17,318 bases of DNA from an uncultured Prevotella sp. (GTDB lineage: Bacteria > Bacteroidota > Bacteroidia > Bacteroidales > Bacteroidaceae): assembly GCA_937895845.1 (NCBI GenBank), contig CALBLK010000062.1, forward strand, positions 1 to 17,318, written 5' to 3'. Below are positions 5,965-14,545 of the stretch, in pieces (the stretch's first letter is position 1; every line of letters starts with the position of its first letter). Below the pieces are notes generated by a model. It made no database searches, had not been told where the DNA came from, and was given only the letters and a program-made list of their open reading frames with translations. The position numbers were made by a program, and so were the translations under genes.

Positions 5965-5970
5965 AAGGAG
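5965..5970 (+). promoter_or_regulatory. Shine-Dalgarno-like AAGGAG before the pectinase ATG
   Basis: AAGGAG ends one base before the ATG at 5972. Such sites are uncommon in Bacteroidetes, where most genes start without one. The spacing is shorter than the usual five to nine bases, so its effect is uncertain. It does support 5972 as a start in the right area. Confidence 0.4.
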
Positions 5971-5971
5971 T

Positions 5972-8900
5972 ATGAAGTATCTACAGTTATTGCTTGCGTT
6001 CCTGCTGGCTCCGTTCACAGCATGGGCCGACGGATGGGACACACAGTACAGGCAGATTGAGCAGAGCATCAGACAGCCCAAGTTTGCCGACCGCGAGTTC
6101 AACATCACCAAGTATGGCGCAAAGCCAGCGGCCAAGGCGGCTGTCAACCAAAAAGCCATCAACAGGGCCATCGCCGCCTGCTCGAAGGCCGGCGGCGGAC
6201 GGGTGGTTGTGCCCGCCGGAACATTCAACACCGGAGCCATCACCCTGAAGAGCCATGTCAACCTGGTGGTCGAAGAGGGGGCCACGCTGCAGTTTGCCTT
6301 CGAGCCAGAGCTTTACCCTGTGGTGCTCACCCGCTGGGAGGGACTGGACTGCTGGAACATATCGCCCTGCATCTACGCCTACCAGGAGACCGACATCGCC
6401 ATCACCGGCAAGGGCGTGATCGACGGCGGCGGCAGCCGGGACACCTGGTGGCCATGGTGCGGCGCAACCAAGTACGGCTGGAAAGAGGGCACCGTCAGCC
6501 AGCGCAACGGCAGCCGCGCGCGGCTGCTGAAGATGGCCGAGGACGGCGTAGACATGAACGAGCGCCGGTTTACCAAGGAGGACGGCCTGCGCCCCCAGCT
6601 CATCAACCTGAACAAGTGCGACGGCATTCTCATTGAGGATGTCACGCTGCTGCGCTCGCCGTTCTGGGTGATTCACCCCCTGCTGTCAAAGAACATCACC
6701 GTGCGCGGCGTTCACATCAACAACGACGGCCCCAACGGTGACGGATGCGACCCCGAGTCGTGCGACGGCGTGCTGATAGAGAACTGCTTCTTCAACACGG
6801 GCGACGACTGCATCGCCATCAAGAGCGGACGCAACAACGACGGCCGCCTGTGGGGCAGGCCCAGCGAGAACATCATCATCCGCAACTGCGAGATGCAGAA
6901 CGGCCACGGCGGCGTGGTGATAGGAAGCGAGATTTCCGGCGGATGCCGCAACGTGTTCGCCGAGAACAACAAGATGGACAGCCCCAACCTGGACCGCGTG
7001 ATCCGCATCAAGACCAACACCTGCCGCGGCGGCGTGATAGAGAACATCTACGCCCGCAACATCGAGGTGGGCCAGTGTGGCGAGTCGGTGCTGAAAATCA
7101 ACCTCGACTACGAGCACAACGAGATTTGCTGCCGTGGCTTCCTGCCCACGGTGCGCAACGTGAACCTGGACAACATCACCTGCCAGAAGAGCAAGTATGG
7201 CGTTCAGATTATCGCCCTCGACACCTGCACCAACGTTTACGACATCCACGTGAACAACTGCCGTTTCAACGGCGTGGAGCAAGGCAACTTCATGTCGGGC
7301 AAGACGCGCAACGTCACTTTCAGCAACCTCTACATCAACGGAGGGCTGGCACTGACCAAGTTCCCCTACAGGCATTACAGCGAGTGGATGACCGCATCCG
7401 AGATGAAACGCTACCCGCTGTCGTATATGCTGGACTTCAGCAAGCGCCCCAAATGGAGCTATGTGATGGGCATCGAGCTGGAGGCCATGCTCGACACCTA
7501 TAACAGATATGGCAACGAGGCCATCAAGGACTACTGCAAGCTGTACACCGACACGATGATCAACGCCAGGGGCGACATCCGCGGCTACCGGCTGGAGGAC
7601 TACAACCTCGACCAGATACGCACCGGGCACTTTGTGGCACGGATGTACCAGCAGTTTCCCGAGAAGAAGAACCTGAAAGCGCTGCAAACGCTGATGAAGC
7701 AGCTGGAGAAGCAGCCCCGCACCAAGGAGGGCGTGTACTGGCACAAGGCCATCTACGCCTACCAGGTGTGGCTGGACGGCATCTTCATGGGACTGCCCTA
7801 CTACACCCTTACGGCCAACATGCTGCTGAAGGGCAAGAAGGCGCAGAAGATATACGACGATGCCGTTGACCAAATCAAAAAGACCTACGAGCGCACGCTC
7901 GACGCCAAGACCGGGCTGAACCGGCACGCCTGGGACGAGACACGCCAGATGTTCTGGGCCGACAAGCAGACCGGGCTTTCGCAGCACTGCTGGGGACGGG
8001 CGCAGGGGTGGTACACCATGGCACTTGTCGAGCTGCTGGACGCACTGCCCGAGAGTTACAGCCGCCGCGGCGAGGTTGCCGCCCTGCTGAAGAAAGACCT
8101 GGATGCCGTCATCAAGTGGCAGGACAAGAAAAGCGGCGTGTGGTACCAGGTGATGGACAGCCCGGAGCGCGACGGCAACTACCTTGAGGCCACCTGCTCG
8201 TCAATGTTCGCCTATGCACTGCTCAAGGCCTACCGCAAGGGATATGTGGGCGCGAAGTACCGCGATGCCGGCATCAGGGCTTACCGGGGAATCATCAACA
8301 GGTTTGTCAAGGTGAATCCCGACAAGACCATCTCGCTCACACAGTGCTGCGCGGTGGCCGGCCTCGGGCCGGGCATGAGCGACGCCGTCAAGAAGGCGGC
8401 CCCCAGAGTGAGGGAGAACAAGCGGCGCGACGGCTCCTACCGGTACTACCTGAGCGAGCCTGTACGCGACAACGATGCCAAGGGCATAGGCCCCTTTATC
8501 TGGGCCTCGCTCGAAATGGAAGCCTTAGGATATGACACAGACAACACCACAGCCCGCATTGACCGCCAGGCTGTGGTGTCGCGTAACAACCCTACGGTAA
8601 CCGAGGCTGACACGCTGGGGGCGTTCACCGTTGGCAACGGGCATTTTGCAGCCACGGTCGATGTGACCGGCCTGCAGAGCTTCCCGAAGGCTTACAGAAA
8701 CGGCATTCCGCTCACCACCATGTCGGACTGGGGATGGCACGCTTTCAAGAACGACAAGAAACTCACCCCCCAGGAGACAGAAAAGGCCTTTGACCTGGGG
8801 CACGGACACCAGGAAGTGTATGCCGTGGAATACAAGCAGGACGGACGCAACAAGGAAGCGACCAGCTACTTTCGCACCAACCCCCACCGCCTGAACCTCG

Positions 8901-10747
8901 GCACCATCGGCCTGCAATTCATCTGGGACGATGGCGCGGGCAGGCCGGCCACGCTCAACGACATCAAGGACATCCGCCAGGAGCTGGCACTCTGGGACGG
9001 GATGGTGAACTCTAGATACACGGTCAAGGGCACTCAGGTGGAGGTGTCGACAGGGTGCATGGCCGACAGAGACGCCATCTTCACACGCATCAAGAGCGAC
9101 CTGCTGAAAAGGGGAAACGCCGTGCTGGCGCTCAACCTGCCCTACCCCACCGGCAAGCATGCCGACGATGCCAACGACTACAAGCAGCACCAGGACTTGC
9201 ACCAGTCCAGGCTGATTTCATCAGACAACCGTTCGGCCATCATCGAACACACCATAGACGACACCCGGTATTACGTAAGACTGCAATGGGAGGGCAAAGC
9301 CAAGCTGGAATGGGGCGCTCCCCATGACTTCTACCTCATGCCCAAGGAAGATGTGCTGACCGTGTGCGCGGAGTACACGCTGAACAATCCGACGGGCAAA
9401 CCTGAAGACGAGACTTTCGCCTATGACAGGGCCGTGAAGAACACCATGAAACACTGGCCGCGCTTCTGGAACAGCGGCGCGATAGCCGACTTCTCCGAAT
9501 GTACAGACCCGAGGGCAAGGGAGCTGGAACGCCGCACCGTCCTCTCACAATACCTCACCGCCATCAACTGCGCCAACAGCATGCCGCCGCAGGAGACCGG
9601 CCTCACCTACAACTCATGGTATGGCCGCCCTCACCTGGAAATGACGTTCTGGCACGCCCTCGACTTTGCGCTCTGGAACCGCCCGGAGACTGTGGCCAAC
9701 ATGCTGAAATGGTATAACGGCAAGGCTTACCCCGTGGCCAGGAAGATTGCGGAGCGGCAGGGATTCAAAGGCATAAGATGGATGAAGATGACCGACCCCG
9801 AGGCTGGCGAGGCACCGTCGAACACAGGCTCGTTCCTGCTCTGGCAGCAGCCTCACTATATCTATCTGGCCGAAGAGATGTACCGCGCCAACCCCTCGGC
9901 CAAGACCCTGAAAGAATATGCCAAGCAGGTGGAGGAGACCGCTGAGTTTATGGCCGACTTTGCCAGATGCTGCCAGACGAAAGACGCGAAAGGAAAGGCA
10001 CAGGGGAAAATCAAGCTTTTCGGAGCCACCGCCATGCAGGAAAGCATGTCAAAGGACTTCTCCTACAACCACCCCTTCGAACAGGCTTACTGGTACTATG
10101 GGCTGAGCGTGGCGCAACAGTGGCGCGAGCGCCAGGGCCTGGAACGCCACAAGGAATGGGACGACATCATCGCACGGCTGGCGCCGCTCACCGAGAAAGA
10201 CGGCATCTACCAAGCCGGAGAGCCTGTGGCCGACTTTGACGGAAGTCACAAGGCGGAGCAGTTTGACCCCTACAAGACACCCGAGCAGAAAGGCCGCAAG
10301 CAAATCTCGGCAGAGGACTTCGCCTTGAAATGCCGCAGCGACCACCCCGCCGTACTGGGTGTATGCGGACTGCTGCCCGCCACACCTTTATATAATAAGG
10401 AGGTGATGGGACAGACCCTCAGCTGGGCCATGCAAAACTGGAACTGGGCGACCACCTGGGGATGGGACTATGGCATGATGGCCATGTGCGCCGCCCGCCT
10501 GGGACAGGGCGAAACGGCTCTCCAGGCCCTGCTCAATGACAAGGGAAAGAACACCTACCTTGTCAACGGGCACAACTTCCAGGAACCCAAGCGGCTGCGG
10601 CTCTACCTGCCCGGCAACGGGAGTCTGCTCGACGCCGTGGCCATGATGTGCGCAGGATGGGACGGATGCACAGAGCCAAACAACCCGGGATTCCCCAAGA
10701 ACGGAAAGTGGAACGTGCGCTGGGAAGGACTGAACAGAATGCAATAA
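5972..10747 (+). CDS. Secreted three-part pectinase: GH28 + GH105 + six-hairpin glycosidase-like region
   Basis: The 1591-residue product has a signal peptide (about 1-19, cut after AWA) and no lipobox. Residues about 40-460 form a GH28 polygalacturonase beta-helix. The family active-site residues are visible: D260 in NDGPNGDGCDPES, D278-D279 in NTGDDC, H312 in GHGG, and R345/K347 in RIK. Residues about 485-855 form a GH105 unsaturated uronyl hydrolase, with the catalytic aspartate in WLDGIFMG (D602), plus HAWDE (652-656) and WGRAQGW (674-680). Residues about 868-1591 look like a beta-rich segment (LQSFPKAYRNGIPLTTMSDWGWHAF) followed by a Trp-rich helical part (YNHPFEQAYWYYGL, NWNWATTWGWDYG, GNGSLLDAVAMM). 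That layout suggests an (alpha/alpha)6 glycosidase related to GH65/GH95-type folds; its exact family is unknown to me. The frame is unbroken. It likely acts on pectic galacturonan in the periplasm or outside the cell. Confidence 0.9.
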   Translation: MKYLQLLLAFLLAPFTAWADGWDTQYRQIEQSIRQPKFADREFNITKYGAKPAAKAAVNQKAINRAIAACSKAGGGRVVVPAGTFNTGAITLKSHVNLVVEEGATLQFAFEPELYPVVLTRWEGLDCWNISPCIYAYQETDIAITGKGVIDGGGSRDTWWPWCGATKYGWKEGTVSQRNGSRARLLKMAEDGVDMNERRFTKEDGLRPQLINLNKCDGILIEDVTLLRSPFWVIHPLLSKNITVRGVHINNDGPNGDGCDPESCDGVLIENCFFNTGDDCIAIKSGRNNDGRLWGRPSENIIIRNCEMQNGHGGVVIGSEISGGCRNVFAENNKMDSPNLDRVIRIKTNTCRGGVIENIYARNIEVGQCGESVLKINLDYEHNEICCRGFLPTVRNVNLDNITCQKSKYGVQIIALDTCTNVYDIHVNNCRFNGVEQGNFMSGKTRNVTFSNLYINGGLALTKFPYRHYSEWMTASEMKRYPLSYMLDFSKRPKWSYVMGIELEAMLDTYNRYGNEAIKDYCKLYTDTMINARGDIRGYRLEDYNLDQIRTGHFVARMYQQFPEKKNLKALQTLMKQLEKQPRTKEGVYWHKAIYAYQVWLDGIFMGLPYYTLTANMLLKGKKAQKIYDDAVDQIKKTYERTLDAKTGLNRHAWDETRQMFWADKQTGLSQHCWGRAQGWYTMALVELLDALPESYSRRGEVAALLKKDLDAVIKWQDKKSGVWYQVMDSPERDGNYLEATCSSMFAYALLKAYRKGYVGAKYRDAGIRAYRGIINRFVKVNPDKTISLTQCCAVAGLGPGMSDAVKKAAPRVRENKRRDGSYRYYLSEPVRDNDAKGIGPFIWASLEMEALGYDTDNTTARIDRQAVVSRNNPTVTEADTLGAFTVGNGHFAATVDVTGLQSFPKAYRNGIPLTTMSDWGWHAFKNDKKLTPQETEKAFDLGHGHQEVYAVEYKQDGRNKEATSYFRTNPHRLNLGTIGLQFIWDDGAGRPATLNDIKDIRQELALWDGMVNSRYTVKGTQVEVSTGCMADRDAIFTRIKSDLLKRGNAVLALNLPYPTGKHADDANDYKQHQDLHQSRLISSDNRSAIIEHTIDDTRYYVRLQWEGKAKLEWGAPHDFYLMPKEDVLTVCAEYTLNNPTGKPEDETFAYDRAVKNTMKHWPRFWNSGAIADFSECTDPRARELERRTVLSQYLTAINCANSMPPQETGLTYNSWYGRPHLEMTFWHALDFALWNRPETVANMLKWYNGKAYPVARKIAERQGFKGIRWMKMTDPEAGEAPSNTGSFLLWQQPHYIYLAEEMYRANPSAKTLKEYAKQVEETAEFMADFARCCQTKDAKGKAQGKIKLFGATAMQESMSKDFSYNHPFEQAYWYYGLSVAQQWRERQGLERHKEWDDIIARLAPLTEKDGIYQAGEPVADFDGSHKAEQFDPYKTPEQKGRKQISAEDFALKCRSDHPAVLGVCGLLPATPLYNKEVMGQTLSWAMQNWNWATTWGWDYGMMAMCAARLGQGETALQALLNDKGKNTYLVNGHNFQEPKRLRLYLPGNGSLLDAVAMMCAGWDGCTEPNNPGFPKNGKWNVRWEGLNRMQ

Positions 10748-10777
10748 AGTCACAGACGGGCCGACGGGCCATACTGA

Positions 10778-10819
10778 TGCCAAGCCCCTGCCGGACAAAC
10801 GGTCGCCCGGGGCTTGGCA
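10778..10819 (+). terminator. Hairpin between the triple pectinase and pectate lyase genes
   Basis: TGCCAAGCCCC (10778-10788) pairs perfectly with GGGGCTTGGCA (10809-10819), and CCG/CGG can pair inside the loop. It starts 30 bases after the upstream stop and ends 25 bases before the next ATG. It may terminate partly, or protect the upstream mRNA end while transcription reads on, because I see no TAnnTTTG box before the next gene. A tandem GACGGGCC pair lies at 10755-10770. Confidence 0.65.
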
Positions 10820-10844
10820 AAACGATTCAAACACCAGTTTAACA

Positions 10845-12608
10845 ATGAGAAAAATGATTTTAGGCGCTGCACTGACAGCGGCAGCGACAGTCATGCAGGC
10901 ACAGGCTCCGGCCTTTCCCGGTGCCGAAGGCTTCGGACGCTATGTCACTGGCGGACGCGGCGGCAAGGTTTACCATGTGACCAACCTCAACGACAGCGGC
11001 GAGGGGTCGCTGCGCTGGGCCATCTCGCAGAGTGGCACCAAGACCATCGTGTTCGACGTGAGCGGCTATATCGACCTCAGGTCGCAGCTCAACATGAGTT
11101 CAAACACCACCATAGCCGGCCAGACAGCCCCCGGCGACGGCATCACCCTGCGCTATTACACGCTGTATTTCGGCAAGTGTGACAACGTGATCGTGCGCTT
11201 CATCCGCAGCCGGCGCTCACAGGTGAAAGACGTAAACGACGGGGCAGACGCCACATGGGGCCGCCAGCGCAAGGGCATCATCCTTGACCACTGCTCGTTC
11301 TCGTGGAGCATTGACGAGGTGGCCTCGTTCTACGACAACCTCAACTTCACCATGCAGTGGTGCAACGTGACCGAGGGACTGGCTAATCCGGGGCACTCCA
11401 AAGGCGAACACAGCTATGGCGGAATATGGGGAGGAAAGGGGGCCTCGTTCCACCACAACCTGATTGCCCACGTGCAGAACCGCGCCCCGCGCTTCTGCGG
11501 CGCGCGCTACAACTGGCAAGGTTACGACAAGACAAAGTACGGTTCGTCCATCGAGGCGGAGCGTGTGGACTTCCGCAACTGCGTCATCTACAACTGGGGC
11601 AACGGCAACGGCTGCTACGGCGGAACCGGCGGCGGGCAGATAAACATTGTCAGCAACTATTACAAAGCCGGGCCAGGCACTGCCAACAAGACCACGGTGA
11701 CGCAGATTTCTGTGGCCAACAGCAGCAATGCCAAGGGAAGTCCCTTCATGGGATACTCCAGCCGCTACTACATCAGCGGAAACTACGTGACCGCGGCCTC
11801 GCAGCCGGATGGATACGACTGGAAGGGGGTGAAATATGACAGCGGGCTCTCTACCATCAATGGCGAACGCTATATTCCCGATGCCGACCACAACTATGGC
11901 GGCAATGTGACGTATGTGAAAAACAGCAAAGGCGTTGACTGCGTGCGCGTGAAGATGGACGAGCCTGTGGATGCCGGCGAAGTGACCACGCACAAGGCTG
12001 AGACGGCCTATGAGAAAGTGCTGGCCTACGGCGGCGCGTCGCTCCACCGCGATGACACAGACAAGCGTTACGCCAGCGAGGCCAGGACGGGCACTGTGAC
12101 CTATACAGGGGCTATTGCGCAAACCAAGGGTATCATTGACCTGATTAACGACCCCGAAGGCACCGCGAACAAGGCTACAGCCAGCTATCCGGAACTCATA
12201 AGCGAGAGCCGCGACAGCTACTTTGACACGGACGGCGACGGTATGCCCGACGCATGGGAGACTGCCAACGGACTGAATCCCAACGATGCGAGCGACGGCA
12301 ACACCACGACACTGGACAGCAAGGGGCTGTATACCAACCTTGAAGTGTACATGAACAGTCTCGTGCAGGAGATTATGGTGGCCGGAAACGCCGACGCCGC
12401 CGATGCGGTGAAAGAGTACTATCCGGCCTACACCAAGGAGGACGGCACTCGTGTGGCCGCCATCAACGGCGAAGACACCGGCATCGGACAGGTGGCCGCG
12501 GAAAGCCAGCCACGCGACAGCAGCTACTACACCTTGCAGGGTGTGCGTACAGCCACTCCCAAGCAGGGCATTTACATCAAGGGCAACAGAAAGGTTGTGG
12601 TGAGATAA
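10845..12608 (+). CDS. Secreted pectate lyase, PL1 family
   Basis: The enzyme cuts polygalacturonate by beta-elimination, leaving 4,5-unsaturated ends. These are the substrates for the GH105 part encoded just upstream. The 587-residue product has a signal peptide (about 1-20). The PL1 start is PAFPGAEGFGRYVTGGRGG (22-40). The parallel beta-helix contains NTTIAGQTAPGDGI, a calcium-site region LDHCSFSWSIDE (147-158; D148, D157), and NRAPRF (212-217) with the expected catalytic arginine. Near 461-471, DTDGDGMPDAW is a calcium-binding loop common in secreted Bacteroidetes lyases. The C-terminus (about 561-587) has the form YYTLQGVR...GIYIKGNRKVVVR, like short tails seen on many Prevotella and Bacteroides exported proteins. 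An ATG three codons downstream is an alternative start. Strand, spacing and chemistry suggest co-expression with the upstream gene. Confidence 0.94.
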   Translation: MRKMILGAALTAAATVMQAQAPAFPGAEGFGRYVTGGRGGKVYHVTNLNDSGEGSLRWAISQSGTKTIVFDVSGYIDLRSQLNMSSNTTIAGQTAPGDGITLRYYTLYFGKCDNVIVRFIRSRRSQVKDVNDGADATWGRQRKGIILDHCSFSWSIDEVASFYDNLNFTMQWCNVTEGLANPGHSKGEHSYGGIWGGKGASFHHNLIAHVQNRAPRFCGARYNWQGYDKTKYGSSIEAERVDFRNCVIYNWGNGNGCYGGTGGGQINIVSNYYKAGPGTANKTTVTQISVANSSNAKGSPFMGYSSRYYISGNYVTAASQPDGYDWKGVKYDSGLSTINGERYIPDADHNYGGNVTYVKNSKGVDCVRVKMDEPVDAGEVTTHKAETAYEKVLAYGGASLHRDDTDKRYASEARTGTVTYTGAIAQTKGIIDLINDPEGTANKATASYPELISESRDSYFDTDGDGMPDAWETANGLNPNDASDGNTTTLDSKGLYTNLEVYMNSLVQEIMVAGNADAADAVKEYYPAYTKEDGTRVAAINGEDTGIGQVAAESQPRDSSYYTLQGVRTATPKQGIYIKGNRKVVVR

Positions 12609-12659
12609 GCCCGGTCACAACCTGCACTGTCCGCAACTGCCATCAAGCTATCACCAATA

Positions 12660-12695
12660 AGAGCGGCCACCTTTCTTCGTAAAGGTGGCCGCTCT
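12660..12695. terminator. Terminator of the pectate lyase gene
   Basis: AGAGCGGCCACCTTT (12660-12674) and AAAGGTGGCCGCTCT (12681-12695) form a perfect 15-bp stem around CTTCGT, which includes a stabilising UUCG. It lies 52 bases after the pectate lyase stop. Confidence 0.85.
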
Positions 12696-12715
12696 GGCAC
12701 TTTGGTTATATCTAA

Positions 12716-12743
12716 CCCAAATCAGCCATCAGGCTGATTTGGG
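12716..12743. terminator. Second hairpin, facing the lipoprotein gene
   Basis: CCCAAATCAGCC (12716-12727) and GGCTGATTTGGG (12732-12743) form a perfect 12-bp stem around ATCA. It is 20 bases from the previous hairpin and 67 bases past the stop of the minus-strand lipoprotein gene, so it probably serves that gene. Apart from the two hairpins I see nothing in 12609-12810. Confidence 0.8.
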
Positions 12744-12810
12744 CACCTTTAGACAAGGTCATCCCCCTCCTGCTTTACACAGCAGGTGAGTGCATGCCTC
12801 CATTGCCCCG

Positions 12811-14253
12811 CTATTTTGGCATTCGTTGCAGTTTGCCATGCAACTTGGGACTTTTCGCCATAGACGTAGCTGAAGTCCCGAATGCGAAGCCCTTGGCTGA
12901 CGATGTGGCGCTTGTGGGGAAGGTACCTTTGTAGTGGGCCTTGATAGTGTGGTTGTTGCTGTCCTTAAAGTTGGCTTCAACCACATATTCACCCTCCGCG
13001 TCGCCCTTGGCAATGGTCACGGAGCCGCCAACCACAAAAGCGTAATATGATGTCCAATTATTGTCAAGGAAGTAGTAGTATGTGCCTTGCGGTCCCTCTA
13101 CACCGCCACCCATGTCTACATATTCACCCTGCCATACGAATCCCTCGAGTTCGTTGCGTGACACCGTGAATGTGCCCACCGGCGGCACATAACTGCCATC
13201 TGCAGTCTGCACACCGTTGAGGTATATGGTGAGGCGGTGGCGGTTGTTCCACTCGGCCCCATCGGCATTGGGATCGCCGCCTGACATTATCTCAAACTGT
13301 CTCCCCACATAGTTATAGCCAAGTGTGTAGTCGGCGGTAAAGTCAAGGTCACCGTTAATAGTCGGGCCTGTGTACCCCTTGAACGAGCAGTCCTTTGCCA
13401 CCACCGAACCTGTGTACGTAAGTTCTTTCTGCGTGCTGTCGGCCTCAACAATCACGGCACTCACCGTCACGGTGCCGTCACTGTTTATGACGATGTCCAT
13501 CTCTGCATCTATGAGGCTGTCAGTAATCAGAGTGTAATCATTCTTGGACACGAAGTCCTTTGTGGTAAACCTTTTGCTCTCGCTGAACTCGATGCAATGG
13601 TCCTCCGGCTCGGTTCTGTCAGCAGGGAGCATTTTGTAGTGGCCAGCCTCTGGCAAGAGGTTTTCGCCTGGGGCATTCTTGGTGTAGAGACTGAAAGTGT
13701 AAATGGTACCGGCACTGGTGAGATTGACGCTCTCATGCGAGGCATCACCCATATACACAATAAAGTTGTGATAGCCATTGTGGTAGACATCAGCCCAATA
13801 GTCTACGTCAAAATATTTTGACTGCTGCTGTGGCACAAGTTTTTTCTCCGTGGTAAACGACTGTTTGGCAACGGGGCCGGCACTCCGTCCGTCCCAGCCG
13901 AAAGCCACCATCGTGTAAGAGGTGGATGGGGCAAGGTTGGAGAACTGGTAGCTCCTTTCACCCTTCACCAACTTGGCGGAAAAGTCTGCCATGGATGTCA
14001 CGGAACTGACAATCTCCGCATCGCTTTTGCCCTCCACTTGGGCTGTGGGATAGAGTTCGGCAAAATAGCTTCCCGTGTCAGAGGGGGTTACTGTCACAGA
14101 TGCCGAAACGTCTTTGATGTCGGCAACGGCAATGTCCAAGGTAAAGGGTGCAGCGGGTGCACCACCCTCGTCATCGTTGGAGCAGCCTGTCAGACACACA
14201 GTTCCCATGATGACAAGCAGCATGAGAGATACGAGATTCTTCATTCTTTTCAT
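12811..14253 (-). CDS. Surface lipoprotein with fibronectin-III-like N-terminal domain
   Basis: I chose the ATG at 14253, giving 480 residues. A longer frame starts at 14298, but that lies upstream of a good promoter box, and the 14253 start places a lipoprotein signal peptide at the very N-terminus. The lipobox is LTGC (21-24). The residues after it, SNDDEGG, are acidic, like the export signals that send Bacteroidetes lipoproteins to the outer surface. Residues about 36-135 look like a fibronectin-III domain (ending SYTMVAFGWDG...KQSFTT). The rest is beta-rich and polar, with many Asn, Asp and aromatic residues (for example TYYYFLDNNWTSYYAFVVGG), and has no catalytic motif I know. The last 30 or so residues are Ser/Ala/Lys-rich. 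The function is unknown; binding or adhesion is possible but unproven. It converges with the pectate lyase gene and is divergent from the next gene. Confidence 0.85.
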   Translation of the reverse strand: MKRMKNLVSLMLLVIMGTVCLTGCSNDDEGGAPAAPFTLDIAVADIKDVSASVTVTPSDTGSYFAELYPTAQVEGKSDAEIVSSVTSMADFSAKLVKGERSYQFSNLAPSTSYTMVAFGWDGRSAGPVAKQSFTTEKKLVPQQQSKYFDVDYWADVYHNGYHNFIVYMGDASHESVNLTSAGTIYTFSLYTKNAPGENLLPEAGHYKMLPADRTEPEDHCIEFSESKRFTTKDFVSKNDYTLITDSLIDAEMDIVINSDGTVTVSAVIVEADSTQKELTYTGSVVAKDCSFKGYTGPTINGDLDFTADYTLGYNYVGRQFEIMSGGDPNADGAEWNNRHRLTIYLNGVQTADGSYVPPVGTFTVSRNELEGFVWQGEYVDMGGGVEGPQGTYYYFLDNNWTSYYAFVVGGSVTIAKGDAEGEYVVEANFKDSNNHTIKAHYKGTFPTSATSSAKGFAFGTSATSMAKSPKLHGKLQRMPK

Positions 14254-14285
14254 GATTTGATACTTTAAGTGTTGTAAATTCTCTG

Positions 14286-14314
14286 CAAAGGTAGGCATTT
14301 CGCGAATATAACAA
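14286..14314 (-). promoter_or_regulatory. Promoter of the lipoprotein gene
   Basis: On the minus strand TACCTTTG (plus 14286-14293) fits the TAnnTTTG -7 box. A TTG (plus 14312-14314) lies 18 bases upstream, one short of the usual spacing. The start would be near 14279, leaving a leader of about 25 bases before the ATG at 14253. Confidence 0.65.
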
Positions 14315-14428
14315 CTTGATTACGCCTCTATTTAGACAATTTCAAGCATTCTTCCTATAATCTGTCAACAAATCACTCCGGTTAGGGATAAATCATTGCA
14401 ATTTGCAAGCGCTTTCGCATATTTTATG

Positions 14429-14436
14429 TATTTTTG
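14429..14436 (+). promoter_or_regulatory. Probable -7 box of the large surface-protein gene
   Basis: TATTTTTG fits TAnnTTTG. An upstream TTTG at 14402-14405 is 23 bases away, somewhat long, so the -33 assignment is weak. The resulting leader of about 100 bases can fold: TTCCA (14461-14465) with TGGAA (14472-14476), or GTGGAAG (14471-14477) with CTTCCAC (14525-14531). Nothing else was seen between the divergent genes (14315-14545). Confidence 0.5.
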
Positions 14437-14545
14437 CAAACAACCCATATACAGCCGCCGTTCCAAGGCCGTGGAAGTCTGCCCGGGCAACGGCTACTGT
14501 TGCGAGAACGTGAATAACAAACGGCTTCCACCTAAAAGAAACAAC

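Noticed and set aside
6686..7987. 433-residue minus-strand frame opposite the GH28/GH105 coding region
   Set aside because: Same composition artefact as above, with no recognisable motif, opposite clearly conserved active-site sequence.
14254..14298. Longer N-terminus for the lipoprotein (start at 14298)
   Set aside because: It would put the signal peptide inside the protein and start upstream of the TAnnTTTG box at 14286-14293.
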